Shown here piece by piece: positions 55,810-63,960 of a stretch of DNA of 64,000 nucleotides. The stretch is taken from positions 21,548 to 85,547 of the forward strand of contig NZ_JTCM02000018.1 in assembly GCF_000817785.2 (NCBI RefSeq). The letters are read 5' to 3'. The notes under the pieces are model-generated. The model ran no database searches and was not told the DNA's origin. It was given only the letters and a program-made list of their open reading frames with translations. Origin of the DNA: Hassallia byssoidea VB512170 (GTDB lineage Bacteria > Cyanobacteriota > Cyanobacteriia > Cyanobacteriales > Nostocaceae). Position 1 is the stretch's first letter. Every line of letters begins with the position of its first letter. Both the position numbers and the translations under genes were made by a program.

Positions 55810-57591
55810 ATGACCCCATTACAGTTACCGCCCTTGCTGAAAAAAGATACACTTACAGTCGGACGGGGTTTTCAGTCAATATTCTTCATCGTTTTTACTT
55901 TATTAATGACGGGTGGAATGAGCGCTCGTTTGGCATATTTGCAACTTGTTGAAGGAACGCAGCACCGCAAGCAAGCAGAGTCAAATCGGATTCGCATTAT
56001 TCCCAAACAACCGGAACGAGGCAACATTTTCGATCGCAATGGCAAACTTTTAGCTAGCACTCGCTATCCTCGGTCTGTGTATTTGTGGCCTATGGCTCAT
56101 ACTAAAGAAGAATGGCACAAAGTTGCACCGCGTTTATCGCAAATTCTCGATATCCCGCAAGAGGAAATTGAAAAGAAATTACAAGAGGCTGGTTATAGGT
56201 CTTCTTCGCTAGTGCGGATTGCTCGTGATTTGAATGAAGCGCAAGTAACTGCATTGAAGGAATATGAAAATGAACTCCACGATGTAGAAATACATACCGA
56301 AGCAGTTCGCTACTACCCGCACGGTAAAGCCTTGGCTCACGTACTCGGTTATACGCGGGAACTGACTGCCGAACAGCTGCAAGAAAAGAAAAAAGAAGGC
56401 TACCGATTGGGAGATGCGATCGGTCAGATGGGGGTAGAAAAAGCGTATGAGAAAACGCTACGGGGCGAATGGGGGGGGCAGCAGTTAGAAGTAGATGGTA
56501 GAGGTCGTCCGCTGCGGGTTTTGGGCGAGAAAGAGGCAAAATCTGGGCAAGATTTGCACTTGACTATAGATGTGGATGTGCAAAAAGCAGCAGAAAAAGC
56601 TTTAGGAGGTCGCAACGGTACGATTATCGCACTTGACCCAAACAACGGTGCGGTTTTAGCAATGGTGTCTCACCCTACTTTTGACCCAAATATCTTTTCT
56701 AAACAAAAAGTTACTAAAAAAGATTGGCAGACGGTACAAGGTGAAGATTATCCTTTGCTAAATCGCGCTTTGCGAGCTTATCCCCCTGCTAGTACTTTTA
56801 AAATAGTTACTACCGCTGCTGGGTTGGAATCGGGTAAATTTTCTCCTAATACAATATTGCAAACTTACGGTTCGCTGACTTTCGGGGGTACGACATTTGG
56901 TGAATGGAACCATGCAGGGTTTGGTCCGTTGGGATTTACGGGAGCGATCGCTAACAGTAGCGATACCTTTTTCTACCAAATTGGTCAGAGGGTCGGTGGT
57001 CCAACTTTAATTGAATGGACTCGTAAGTTTGGATTTGGTGAAAAAACTGGCTTTGAGTTCGCTTCTGAAGAATCGAAAGGCTTGGTTCCAGACGAGTCAT
57101 GGAAACAGAAAGCTTGGAAAATGCCTTGGACTGTTGGCGACAGCATTAATATGTCAATTGGTCAAGGAGCATTATTAAGCACACCGTTGCAAGTCGCCGG
57201 CATGTTTGCCATACCTGCTAATAATGGCTACAGAGTTCAGCCGCATTTGCTTAAAGACAATCAAGAAGCAAAAAGCTGGCGCGAACCTGTAAATATGAAA
57301 CCATCAACCGTGAAAATTCTTCGTTCTGGATTGCGTCAGGTAATTACAGAAGGTACCGGTAAGGCTTTGAATGTACCAACACTTCCGCCAATAGCTGGTA
57401 AAACTGGCACCGCTGAAGCATGGAAGCGTCAAGGTGTCAAAGCAAATCATGCTTGGTTTGGTGGTTATGCACCCGCTGATAAGCCGCAAATTCTAATTGT
57501 AGCGTTTGCCGAACATTCCGGCGGTGGCGGTGGTAGCATTGCTGCACCGATGGCGTTAAAAGTTATGGAAGAGTATTTTCAAAAGAAGTAA
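55810..57591 (+). CDS. mrdA: Penicillin-binding protein 2 (class B transpeptidase), second copy
   Basis: 593 aa, clearly paralogous to the preceding gene through its whole length (for example RPLRVLGEKEAK and GEWNHAGFGPLGF in both). Motifs: STFK with Ser328, SSD, and KTG at 531-533. It lacks the first copy's extended C-terminal tail and ends at EEYFQKK. Two PBP2 genes in tandem could be specialised, for instance for vegetative cells and differentiating cells, but the sequence does not show which. Confidence 0.92.
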   Translation: MTPLQLPPLLKKDTLTVGRGFQSIFFIVFTLLMTGGMSARLAYLQLVEGTQHRKQAESNRIRIIPKQPERGNIFDRNGKLLASTRYPRSVYLWPMAHTKEEWHKVAPRLSQILDIPQEEIEKKLQEAGYRSSSLVRIARDLNEAQVTALKEYENELHDVEIHTEAVRYYPHGKALAHVLGYTRELTAEQLQEKKKEGYRLGDAIGQMGVEKAYEKTLRGEWGGQQLEVDGRGRPLRVLGEKEAKSGQDLHLTIDVDVQKAAEKALGGRNGTIIALDPNNGAVLAMVSHPTFDPNIFSKQKVTKKDWQTVQGEDYPLLNRALRAYPPASTFKIVTTAAGLESGKFSPNTILQTYGSLTFGGTTFGEWNHAGFGPLGFTGAIANSSDTFFYQIGQRVGGPTLIEWTRKFGFGEKTGFEFASEESKGLVPDESWKQKAWKMPWTVGDSINMSIGQGALLSTPLQVAGMFAIPANNGYRVQPHLLKDNQEAKSWREPVNMKPSTVKILRSGLRQVITEGTGKALNVPTLPPIAGKTGTAEAWKRQGVKANHAWFGGYAPADKPQILIVAFAEHSGGGGGSIAAPMALKVMEEYFQKK

Positions 57592-57598
57592 TCACTAG

Positions 57599-57803
57599 GG
57601 GGAGGAGTGGGAGATGGGGGGAGGGGGAGATGGGGAGATGGGGAGACAAGGAGATGGGGAGATGGGGAGACAAGGAGATGGGGAGATGGGGGAGACAAGG
57701 GAGACAAGGGAGATGGGGGAGACAAGGAAGACGAAAAGACAAACTCCCCTGCCCCCTGCCCCCTGCCCCCTGCCCCCCTGTCCCCTTGTCTCCTTGTCCC
57801 CTA
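57599..57803. repeat. GGAGATGG / AGACAAGG composite repeat between convergent genes
   Basis: G-rich units (GGGGAGATGG, GGAGACAAGG) from 57599, a core AAGACAAACTCCCC near 57736, then CCCTGCCCC units and CTTGTCTCC units to 57800. The core matches the one in the histidine kinase element at 3037. It lies between the convergent PBP2 and VanY genes; the VanY stop TAG is at its edge. Confidence 0.9.
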
Positions 57804-58622
57804 CTGCGGTATCTTCGCGGGTTTGATATTCTTGGCTTTGTAGAAGGTTTCTAAGCTATCGCGATCACCTACAAAACGCCAGTGCCACGGCTCATAACTC
57901 ACACCTTGCGGATTATCCTTGGGAAAGGATATTTCAAAGCTGTAACGCGCTGCATTTGCTTCTAACCACTGATAAGCTTTTGTCTTGTCGAAAGTTGTTT
58001 GCAGATTAGTTGCTGGTGTTGCACCGTCGCCAATATCTACAGCGTAACCTGTATGATGTTCGCTATGACCGGGAGGAGCGCTCAAAGCAGCTCGTTGTGC
58101 TGGGGTTTGATTGCGCTGGGCACCAACGTCAAAAAACAACTGTTCTTGGTCTTTCACAGACCGAAAGCCGGAAATTGGCACCAATGTTACACCCGCACTC
58201 CGCGCTGCTTGTACCATCGCTTGATACTTTTCGGCGGCAGCTTTTCTCATTTTGATGCGTCCATCTCTAGAAATCGGTGCTAATTCTGATTCTGGCGCTT
58301 CTGCGTATGTCAGATGCCCTAAAACAGTGTCAGCGTTATCTTGGGAGTTGACAGAAGTGCCAGTTTGTGCATTTGCAGGAGTGGAATTAGTTGGGGAAGG
58401 TTGAATAGCGGTTTTTTTCGGTGCAGCGAGGAAAAATAAAAAACCACTAATAACGGCGAGCATAATAAATCCTACCACGCCGCCGATCGCTAAAACCATA
58501 GGTTGCAATTGGCGCACCTTCTGAGGTGTTGCTTCCGGAGTATCGCGTAAAGCTGGCGGAATTTCGTCACCAGACTCAGCAGATGAGTTTTGCGGTTTTT
58601 CAGAAAACCCAGGATTATTCAA
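57801..58622 (-). CDS. D-alanyl-D-alanine carboxypeptidase, VanY type (M15B)
   Basis: 273 aa. One membrane segment (residues about 43-67) anchors a periplasmic domain. The M15B zinc site is visible as SEHHTGYAVDIGD and YEPWHWRFVG. The enzyme trims the terminal D-Ala of peptidoglycan stem peptides. Its location opposite the two PBP2 genes makes a cell-wall cluster. A Pro/Thr/Asn-rich linker (about 70-110) precedes the catalytic part. Confidence 0.9.
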   Translation of the reverse strand: MNNPGFSEKPQNSSAESGDEIPPALRDTPEATPQKVRQLQPMVLAIGGVVGFIMLAVISGFLFFLAAPKKTAIQPSPTNSTPANAQTGTSVNSQDNADTVLGHLTYAEAPESELAPISRDGRIKMRKAAAEKYQAMVQAARSAGVTLVPISGFRSVKDQEQLFFDVGAQRNQTPAQRAALSAPPGHSEHHTGYAVDIGDGATPATNLQTTFDKTKAYQWLEANAARYSFEISFPKDNPQGVSYEPWHWRFVGDRDSLETFYKAKNIKPAKIPQ

Positions 58623-58725
58623 GGGTCAACTCCTGATGATTGTTGAATCGCCATAACAGATTGTAGACTGGATAAAAATAAACGCGATCGCGAAGATTTA
58701 TACATTTGAATTTCTAGGCACAATT

Positions 58726-59643
58726 TTGACAAATATCCTAGAACTATACGTCAAGCTGGTGGGATTAGTCCTGGCAGGATTTATCTTGGGACGCAAGCTA
58801 CCAGCTCCAGTTCCCACCCGTTTGGCTCAGTTTCTTTTCTGGGTGGGTGTACCGATAGGGATTGTAGCTTTTTTACGAAAAGCTGATTTATCGGGACAGA
58901 TTTGGATTGCACCAGCGATCGCTTACCTAGCTATTTTACTTGGAGCATTTTTAGCTTGGTTAGGCATCAAAGGTCAAGCCTATTTTACAAATACTATCCT
59001 TCAACAACCAACTCAGGGTAGTTTCATTCTGGCATCAATGGTGGGTAACACAGGTTATCTTGGTTATCCGATCGCTTTAGCAATGGTAGGACAAAAATAC
59101 TTCGCCTGGGCGTTATTTTACGATATGTTGGGGTCACTTTTCGGGGCTTATGCTTTGGGTGTAGCGATCGCGGTTCGTTTTGGGGGTGGAGTTCAGAATT
59201 ATTGGCAAATTACTAAAGCGATTTTCATCAACCCAGCGCTGTGGAGTTTCGGATTTGGTTTGCTGTTTCGACAGGTGACGATTCCCGCAGCAGTTGAATT
59301 TTTCTTGGATAAATTTGCTTGGAGTACAGTTGCTTTATCTTTGATGTTAATTGGGATGCGATTGAGCAATCTTAATTCTTGGCGTAGTTTACCACAAGCG
59401 GGGATGAGTTTAGGAATCAAAATGCTGTTAGTTCCCTTGATTTTGGGTAGTATTTTACCACTTTTTGGTTTAACTGGGGCAACAGCACAGGTGATAGTCT
59501 TACAAATGGGGATGCCACCAGCTTTCGCTACACTGGTAATTGCGGAAACCTTTAATCTCGATCGCGATCTCGCAGTTACGGCATTGGCAGCAGGGTCTAT
59601 GGTATTGTTAGTTACTCTGCCGATTTGGTTGTGGCTGTTTTGA
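58726..59643 (+). CDS. AEC family transporter (auxin efflux carrier-like)
   Basis: 305 aa with about ten hydrophobic segments in two halves, as in the AEC/BART fold. A GNTGYLGYPIA motif in the middle and a C-terminal half ending LVTLPIWLWLF are typical. The start is a TTG at 58726; no in-frame ATG near the N-terminus gives a full first segment. The bacterial family exports carboxylates or other small solutes; the substrate here is unknown. It is divergent from the VanY gene. Confidence 0.83.
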   Translation: MTNILELYVKLVGLVLAGFILGRKLPAPVPTRLAQFLFWVGVPIGIVAFLRKADLSGQIWIAPAIAYLAILLGAFLAWLGIKGQAYFTNTILQQPTQGSFILASMVGNTGYLGYPIALAMVGQKYFAWALFYDMLGSLFGAYALGVAIAVRFGGGVQNYWQITKAIFINPALWSFGFGLLFRQVTIPAAVEFFLDKFAWSTVALSLMLIGMRLSNLNSWRSLPQAGMSLGIKMLLVPLILGSILPLFGLTGATAQVIVLQMGMPPAFATLVIAETFNLDRDLAVTALAAGSMVLLVTLPIWLWLF

Positions 59644-59660
59644 TTGAGAAGTTATGGGAA

Positions 59661-59960
59661 ATGCACGTTATCAGCTACCGACGTTTAAGAGAATATTGTG
59701 AAAAACACGCTGATTGTTGTGATGCTGTTGATAACTGGTACAAAATTGCCGATAAAGCAGATTGGTCTAGTTTAATTGAGGTGCAATCTGTTTTTCCTAA
59801 AGCTGAAGCGGTTGGTAATTTTACAGTATTTAATATTAAAGGTAATAAATATCGCTTAATTGTCAGTATAGATTACGAAAAGCAATTAGTTTATATTAAA
59901 TATATCCTTACCCATGCTGAATATGATAAGGAGGATTGGAAAAATGACCCTTACTTTTAA
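59661..59960 (+). CDS. higB: HigB-type mRNA interferase toxin
   Basis: About 99 aa, a RelE-fold toxin of the HigB family: MHVISYRRLREYCEKHADC, then VFNIKGNKYRLIVSIDYEKQ and YIKYILTHAEYDKEDW, which form the core strands and catalytic loop. It starts at the ATG at 59661, overlapping the end of the transporter frame only if an upstream start is used. The antitoxin gene starts 17 bases before its stop. Expected action is ribosome-dependent mRNA cleavage. Confidence 0.88.
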   Translation: MHVISYRRLREYCEKHADCCDAVDNWYKIADKADWSSLIEVQSVFPKAEAVGNFTVFNIKGNKYRLIVSIDYEKQLVYIKYILTHAEYDKEDWKNDPYF

Positions 59961-60345
59961 CCCAGATAAATACAAGGAACTATTAATTAATTATCAACCA
60001 AAAATCATTAGAAATGAAGAAGAAAATGAAAAAGCTTTGGCTGTTGTCGAAGAACTAATGCATCGCTCAAATCGCACACTTGAAGAAAATGAGCTTTATG
60101 AGTTGCTAATTATTTTAATTGAAAAATTTGAACAGAAACATTATTCTCCAGGTCAAGCATCTACACCTCATTCTATGTTACTTTTTCTGATGGAACAAAA
60201 AGAGATTAAACAGTCAGATTTAGTAGGTGTGATTGGTTCTAAAAAAATTGTTTCCGAAGTTGTAAATGGTAAACGAGAAATTAGCAAAGTTAAAGCCAAG
60301 GCTTTAGGAGATTTTTTTCAGGTTGATTTCAGTTTGTTTACTTGA
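59944..60345 (+). CDS. higA: HigA-type antitoxin with Xre helix-turn-helix
   Basis: About 133 aa. The C-terminal half has an Xre-type HTH (EIKQSDLVGVIGSKKIVSEV, then EISKVKAKALGDFFQVD), the DNA-binding part of HigA antitoxins. The N-terminal half should bind HigB. AGGAGG lies just upstream of the ATG at 59944, inside higB. The order toxin then antitoxin is usual for higBA, and the pair is intact. Confidence 0.88.
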   Translation: MTLTFNPDKYKELLINYQPKIIRNEEENEKALAVVEELMHRSNRTLEENELYELLIILIEKFEQKHYSPGQASTPHSMLLFLMEQKEIKQSDLVGVIGSKKIVSEVVNGKREISKVKAKALGDFFQVDFSLFT

Positions 60346-60372
60346 TTGCGAGATAAGTAAATCGATTTTGAT

Positions 60373-60425
60373 TTCGTAGTCAGCACTTCAGTGCTGAAAA
60401 TAAGCGCTTAAGCGCTTACTACGAA
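60373..60425. repeat. Palindromic interspersed repeat copy with TTCGTAGT ends
   Basis: TTCGTAGTCAGC at the left and GCGCTTACTACGAA at the right enclose stems around CACTTCAGTG and GCGCTTAAGCGC. It separates higA from the convergent TPR-CHAT gene. Confidence 0.85.
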
Positions 60426-60430
60426 CTTCA

Positions 60431-63172
60431 CTATTTAAGCGCACTCCAATCACCGGAAGGGACAAAACTTGCCCAATAATAAGGATGCTCATATCCGGGT
60501 GTTTTCAACAAGTTCATTTGCGCTTCTCGTAATGCTTCATGTCTACCCTTACCCGCTTTCAAATTTTGGTAATACTTCACCATTAAATCTTTTGTCCCAG
60601 CATCGTCTACTATCCATAAACTCAAGACTTGACTTTGAGAACCTGCAATTACTAAAGCACGACGCAAACCATAAAGTCCATCTCCGACCTTCACATCACC
60701 CAATCCAGTTTCACAAGCGGAAAGTACTACTAACTGCGTTCCCCGTAAATTTAAGCCGGCAACTTCCAAAGCTGTGAGAACACCATCGTTAGTATTTGAT
60801 AATGCTTTAGTGCGATTGTTAATACCAGCCAAAGCTAAACCGGAACGCAACAAGGGATTTTCCAGATGTAGTGACGCGATTAATCGCGTCTCTACAAGGT
60901 CTTGTTGTTGGTCGGGAACAAAGAAACCATGAGTCGCTAAATGCAATATACTCGGAGCTTGAAGTTGTTTAATAACAGCTTCCGTCGCTTGCTTACCAGA
61001 AATGATTTTTGTATCTGAGAAAATCCCTTTGATTTTATTTGCTTCTTCTAAAGTGTTATCAAGTGAAGGAAATTGCAAGGAAGCTAAATCAGCAGAACGG
61101 CGATTTTCTGAACCGCGTACAGCAGACGCTGTGGCTATTTCCTGTTGGTCGTAGTCGATATTTGCAAACACTACCGGATTAGAACGGCTGTTAGTTGGTA
61201 ATTGAAAGCGTAATAAATCCCGCCCGCTGGTAAGATATGAGAAAGCGTAACGTTGAATTAAATATTTATTTTGCTCGTCTTTCAGCGCTTCAAAAGGAAT
61301 TAGTGTTAACTGTCCATCTGGTGATAATAGCAAATGACGTGCATCGCCTAACAGTGGACGAATCGGAGCCATGACTTGCTCATCTAATTTGCGGGTTAAC
61401 TGCTCAAGTGATTGGGTAGGCTTCTTTGCAGGAGGAGCAACACGATATGTGTAAGGATCAGGTGGTTTTTGTTTTAACACTGTTCGCAAATCAGCAACAG
61501 ACTTATCAATAGTTGCAGCATCACCCAAATCAACCCACTTTGGTTCACCCAATGAACGCAGCACCGCAGCAGCATAACGCTGTTTACCCCATGTTTGAGC
61601 ATCCGATTTAGCTTTAGCATTAAATGGGTAATACAGCACGATTTCTACGAGTGCTGCATCTTTGGGGATCGTAGCTTGGATCGCTGCTAACTCTACTGGT
61701 TGCGTAGCGGTGCGAAATTCAGCGCTTTTGGTGCTGATAGTTTCTTCTAAACGTTCTTTCTCTGCTTCGAGTTCGTGAAATTTAGCTTTATATTCAGTGG
61801 GACTTTGCTTTCCATGTCCTTTGTATACTAATGTTGATAACTCTTGATTAACGTTCAACCAGTCATCAAATAATTTTTTGGTTTCTGGTTTGTCTGCTAG
61901 TTGACTTTGTAGCGTTTGTATGTTGTCTGTAACGGCATCTAGGACAAGTCCTTTGCGACGTAGTACTGTGGTAAGTGCTAACTTTGCGACTGCGGGGTTG
62001 TTGGTAGCTTGTTGAAGGGATAGGGAAATGATACTATTCGTACTCTTTGTAAAAGTTCTGGCGTAATTTTGTTTTCTCTGTTCTGAGCCGACAGCAAAGA
62101 TGAGGTCAAGATTATGTTCTTGAACTGCGAACCCCCGACTATAGAAATCAGTGGCACGGGTGATGTCATTTTGTGCTTCGTACAATACTCCCAAATTATT
62201 CAGGCTAAGAGCGACATTTGGATGTTCTTTACCCAGTACTTTCTCCCAAATTGCCAGTGCTCGCACATACAAAGGTTCAGCTTTTTCATAGCTTCCCTGT
62301 ACTCGGTATAGTTCTGCCAAATTGTTCAGGCTAGCTGCGACATCTGGATGTTCTTTACCCAGTACTTTCTCTCTAATTGCTAGTGAGCGCACATACAAAG
62401 GTTCGGCTTTTTCATAGCTTCCCTGTGAAGAGTACAATACTCCCAAATTATTCAGGCTAGTTGCGACATTTGGATGTTTTTTACCCAGTACTTTCTCCCA
62501 AATTGCCAGCGCTCGCACATACAAAGGTTCCGCTTTTTGATAGCTTCCTTGTGCTTGGTACAATAGAGCCAAATTGTTCAGGTCAATGGCAACATCCGGA
62601 TGTTCTGTCCCTAGTGCTTTCTCGTCAATTGCCAGCGATCGCAAATACAGAGGTTCCGCTTTTTGATAGCTCCCCTGTACTCGGTACAGTTCAGCCAAAT
62701 TGTTCAGGCTAGTAGCGACAAGAGGATGTTCTTTACCTAGTGCTTTCTCGAAAATTGCCAGCGATCGCACATACAGAGGTTCAGCTTTTTGATAGCTACC
62801 CTGATGTTGGTACAGAAAAGCCAAATTGTTCAGGCTACCAGCGACATCCAGATTTTCTTTGCCCAGTAGTTTCTCTCTAATTTCTAGTGCGCGTTCTGCT
62901 AAGGGGATGGCTTGACTGTATTTACCTTCCTTATACAACTGCAAGACTTGTTCATTCAGTCGCGTAGCTTCTTCCAACTCTGCTAACTGTTGTGCTGACG
63001 GTGGCGGCTGAGATTGTCCTGTCACCTCTTTTGGTATACTTACTAGCAGCCCTAATGCCAGTGCTGCTGTCATTGACCAAGATACCAACTTGATGCAACT
63101 TTGGGTTTTGGCTTTTTGCCGAGAGAATCTAGACACGTATTTCTGCTTGCTGGCTGGGTTGGGGTGTGACAC
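60431..63172 (-). CDS. TPR-CHAT protein, exported
   Basis: 913 aa. A signal peptide or anchor (residues about 26-52) is followed by kinesin-light-chain-type TPRs (about 60-345, 42-residue units) and a C-terminal CHAT domain of the caspase-like clan. The likely catalytic residues are His748 (LHLATHGFFV) and Cys820 (VVLSACETGLGD). CHAT proteins with TPRs are common in cyanobacteria; some act as proteases in defence or cell death, but this one's substrate is unknown. Residues near 760-772 (VETRLIASLHLE) are encoded by a genome-repeat palindrome. The TPR part consists of near-identical 126-bp repeats. Confidence 0.9.
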   Translation of the reverse strand: MSHPNPASKQKYVSRFSRQKAKTQSCIKLVSWSMTAALALGLLVSIPKEVTGQSQPPPSAQQLAELEEATRLNEQVLQLYKEGKYSQAIPLAERALEIREKLLGKENLDVAGSLNNLAFLYQHQGSYQKAEPLYVRSLAIFEKALGKEHPLVATSLNNLAELYRVQGSYQKAEPLYLRSLAIDEKALGTEHPDVAIDLNNLALLYQAQGSYQKAEPLYVRALAIWEKVLGKKHPNVATSLNNLGVLYSSQGSYEKAEPLYVRSLAIREKVLGKEHPDVAASLNNLAELYRVQGSYEKAEPLYVRALAIWEKVLGKEHPNVALSLNNLGVLYEAQNDITRATDFYSRGFAVQEHNLDLIFAVGSEQRKQNYARTFTKSTNSIISLSLQQATNNPAVAKLALTTVLRRKGLVLDAVTDNIQTLQSQLADKPETKKLFDDWLNVNQELSTLVYKGHGKQSPTEYKAKFHELEAEKERLEETISTKSAEFRTATQPVELAAIQATIPKDAALVEIVLYYPFNAKAKSDAQTWGKQRYAAAVLRSLGEPKWVDLGDAATIDKSVADLRTVLKQKPPDPYTYRVAPPAKKPTQSLEQLTRKLDEQVMAPIRPLLGDARHLLLSPDGQLTLIPFEALKDEQNKYLIQRYAFSYLTSGRDLLRFQLPTNSRSNPVVFANIDYDQQEIATASAVRGSENRRSADLASLQFPSLDNTLEEANKIKGIFSDTKIISGKQATEAVIKQLQAPSILHLATHGFFVPDQQQDLVETRLIASLHLENPLLRSGLALAGINNRTKALSNTNDGVLTALEVAGLNLRGTQLVVLSACETGLGDVKVGDGLYGLRRALVIAGSQSQVLSLWIVDDAGTKDLMVKYYQNLKAGKGRHEALREAQMNLLKTPGYEHPYYWASFVPSGDWSALK
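60867..60896. repeat. Near-perfect 30-bp palindrome inside the TPR-CHAT gene
   Basis: TGTAGTGACGCGATT followed by AATCGCGTCTCTACA, complementary apart from one base pair. It is read in frame as part of VETRLIASLHLE within the CHAT domain. The sequence resembles a dispersed GTAGAGACGCGATTAATCGC-type repeat that normally lies between genes in cyanobacteria. Confidence 0.8.
62190..62890 (-). repeat. 126-bp tandem repeats encoding TPR units
   Basis: The segment around TTGTTCAGGCTA and CGACATTTGGATGTTC recurs at 126-bp spacing, about six times from near 62200 to 62840. Each unit gives one 42-residue TPR of the type LNNLA.LY..QGSY.KAEPLY. Identity between units is high, so unit number may vary between strains. 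Confidence 0.88.
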
Positions 63173-63252
63173 AAATAATACCGAATTTATAAAATATCTC
63201 GGTAAATAATTTAAAAATATTTAGATTTACCAGTTCTCTCGTCTGAAAAGAC

Positions 63253-63588
63253 CTAACTTACAGCGTATTCTGTAAACTGCCTCATAAATGGTGACTGAAA
63301 CCCCAGCACAATATCTTCTTTTGGAACTCCCGCAGCAACCAAATCAGCGGCAATATCATCTTCTGTACTATTCCACTGAAGCCAAATTTTTTCGCCTTTA
63401 ATATCAATGTGGATGATACAGCTATGTACCCAATCCTGACCTTCCCAGCCTACATGAACGATTTGGTAATGGTCGCGTTCTGTATCAAAAATTTTCTCAA
63501 CTTCTATATCCCCATAAGCAGGTTTTTGCTTGCCGTATTCGGAAAGCATCTGCTGTACAAGTTGGCGGTATTGTGCTAGTTTTTCCAT
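63253..63588 (-). CDS. xisI: XisI family protein
   Basis: 111 aa, full length for XisI (MEKLAQYRQLVQQMLSEYGK, EVEKIFDTERDHYQIVHVGW, IAADLVAAGVPKEDIVLGF). In Anabaena, XisI together with XisH and the recombinase XisF is needed to excise the fdxN element during heterocyst formation. Many cyanobacteria carry extra xisHI pairs far from any excised element, as here; no recombinase gene is in the window. The start overlaps the xisH stop, so the two are translated as a pair. Confidence 0.9.
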   Translation of the reverse strand: MEKLAQYRQLVQQMLSEYGKQKPAYGDIEVEKIFDTERDHYQIVHVGWEGQDWVHSCIIHIDIKGEKIWLQWNSTEDDIAADLVAAGVPKEDIVLGFQSPFMRQFTEYAVS

Positions 63589-63890
63589 TCAGCAATTACC
63601 TCATGCTTTATATCATAAATAATCATCTTGACTTGATTTTCTAGCACCATTTCCTTGGGAAAATCAAGCTGAAAAAAAGTTTTGTAAGTTGTCAGAGGCA
63701 CTGCTAAATATAAAATACGTTCTGGCTCTCTGCGCCTCAGTGCCCCTCGATAATTGATAAATTGACCTAATGCTGTATGAAATTCTGAGATTGCAGACGA
63801 TCTCTCTAAAAAGCTTTTGACTTCCACAGCAATTTTTTCTCCTTCCCGTTCTGCTGCAATTAGCTTTTCTGCTGCTAAGTCAATTGACAT
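63576..63890 (-). CDS. xisH: XisH family protein, shortened at the N-terminus
   Basis: 104 aa. Begins at DLAAEKLIAAEREGEKIAVE and continues through VKSFLERSSAISEFHTALGQ to the family's usual C-terminus. XisH is related to PD-(D/E)xK nucleases, and the E-x-K pair is kept in VEVKSF. Full-length members are about 138 aa and start with a DIYHDAVKNAL-like helix, absent here; the upstream bases up to the next gene do not encode it in any frame I read. About 30-35 residues seem to be lost, so the protein may be inactive. Confidence 0.8.
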   Translation of the reverse strand: MSIDLAAEKLIAAEREGEKIAVEVKSFLERSSAISEFHTALGQFINYRGALRRREPERILYLAVPLTTYKTFFQLDFPKEMVLENQVKMIIYDIKHEVIAEWKN

Positions 63891-63960
63891 ATTTACACCA
63901 CCTATACCAATTTTATGTGAAGTTGCATAGAATAGATGGATATCCAGAAGGTGCGTAGAG

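Noticed and set aside
57607..57854. Three overlapping plus-strand frames of 70-78 codons
   Set aside because: Produced by the G-rich and C-rich repeat between PBP2 and VanY.
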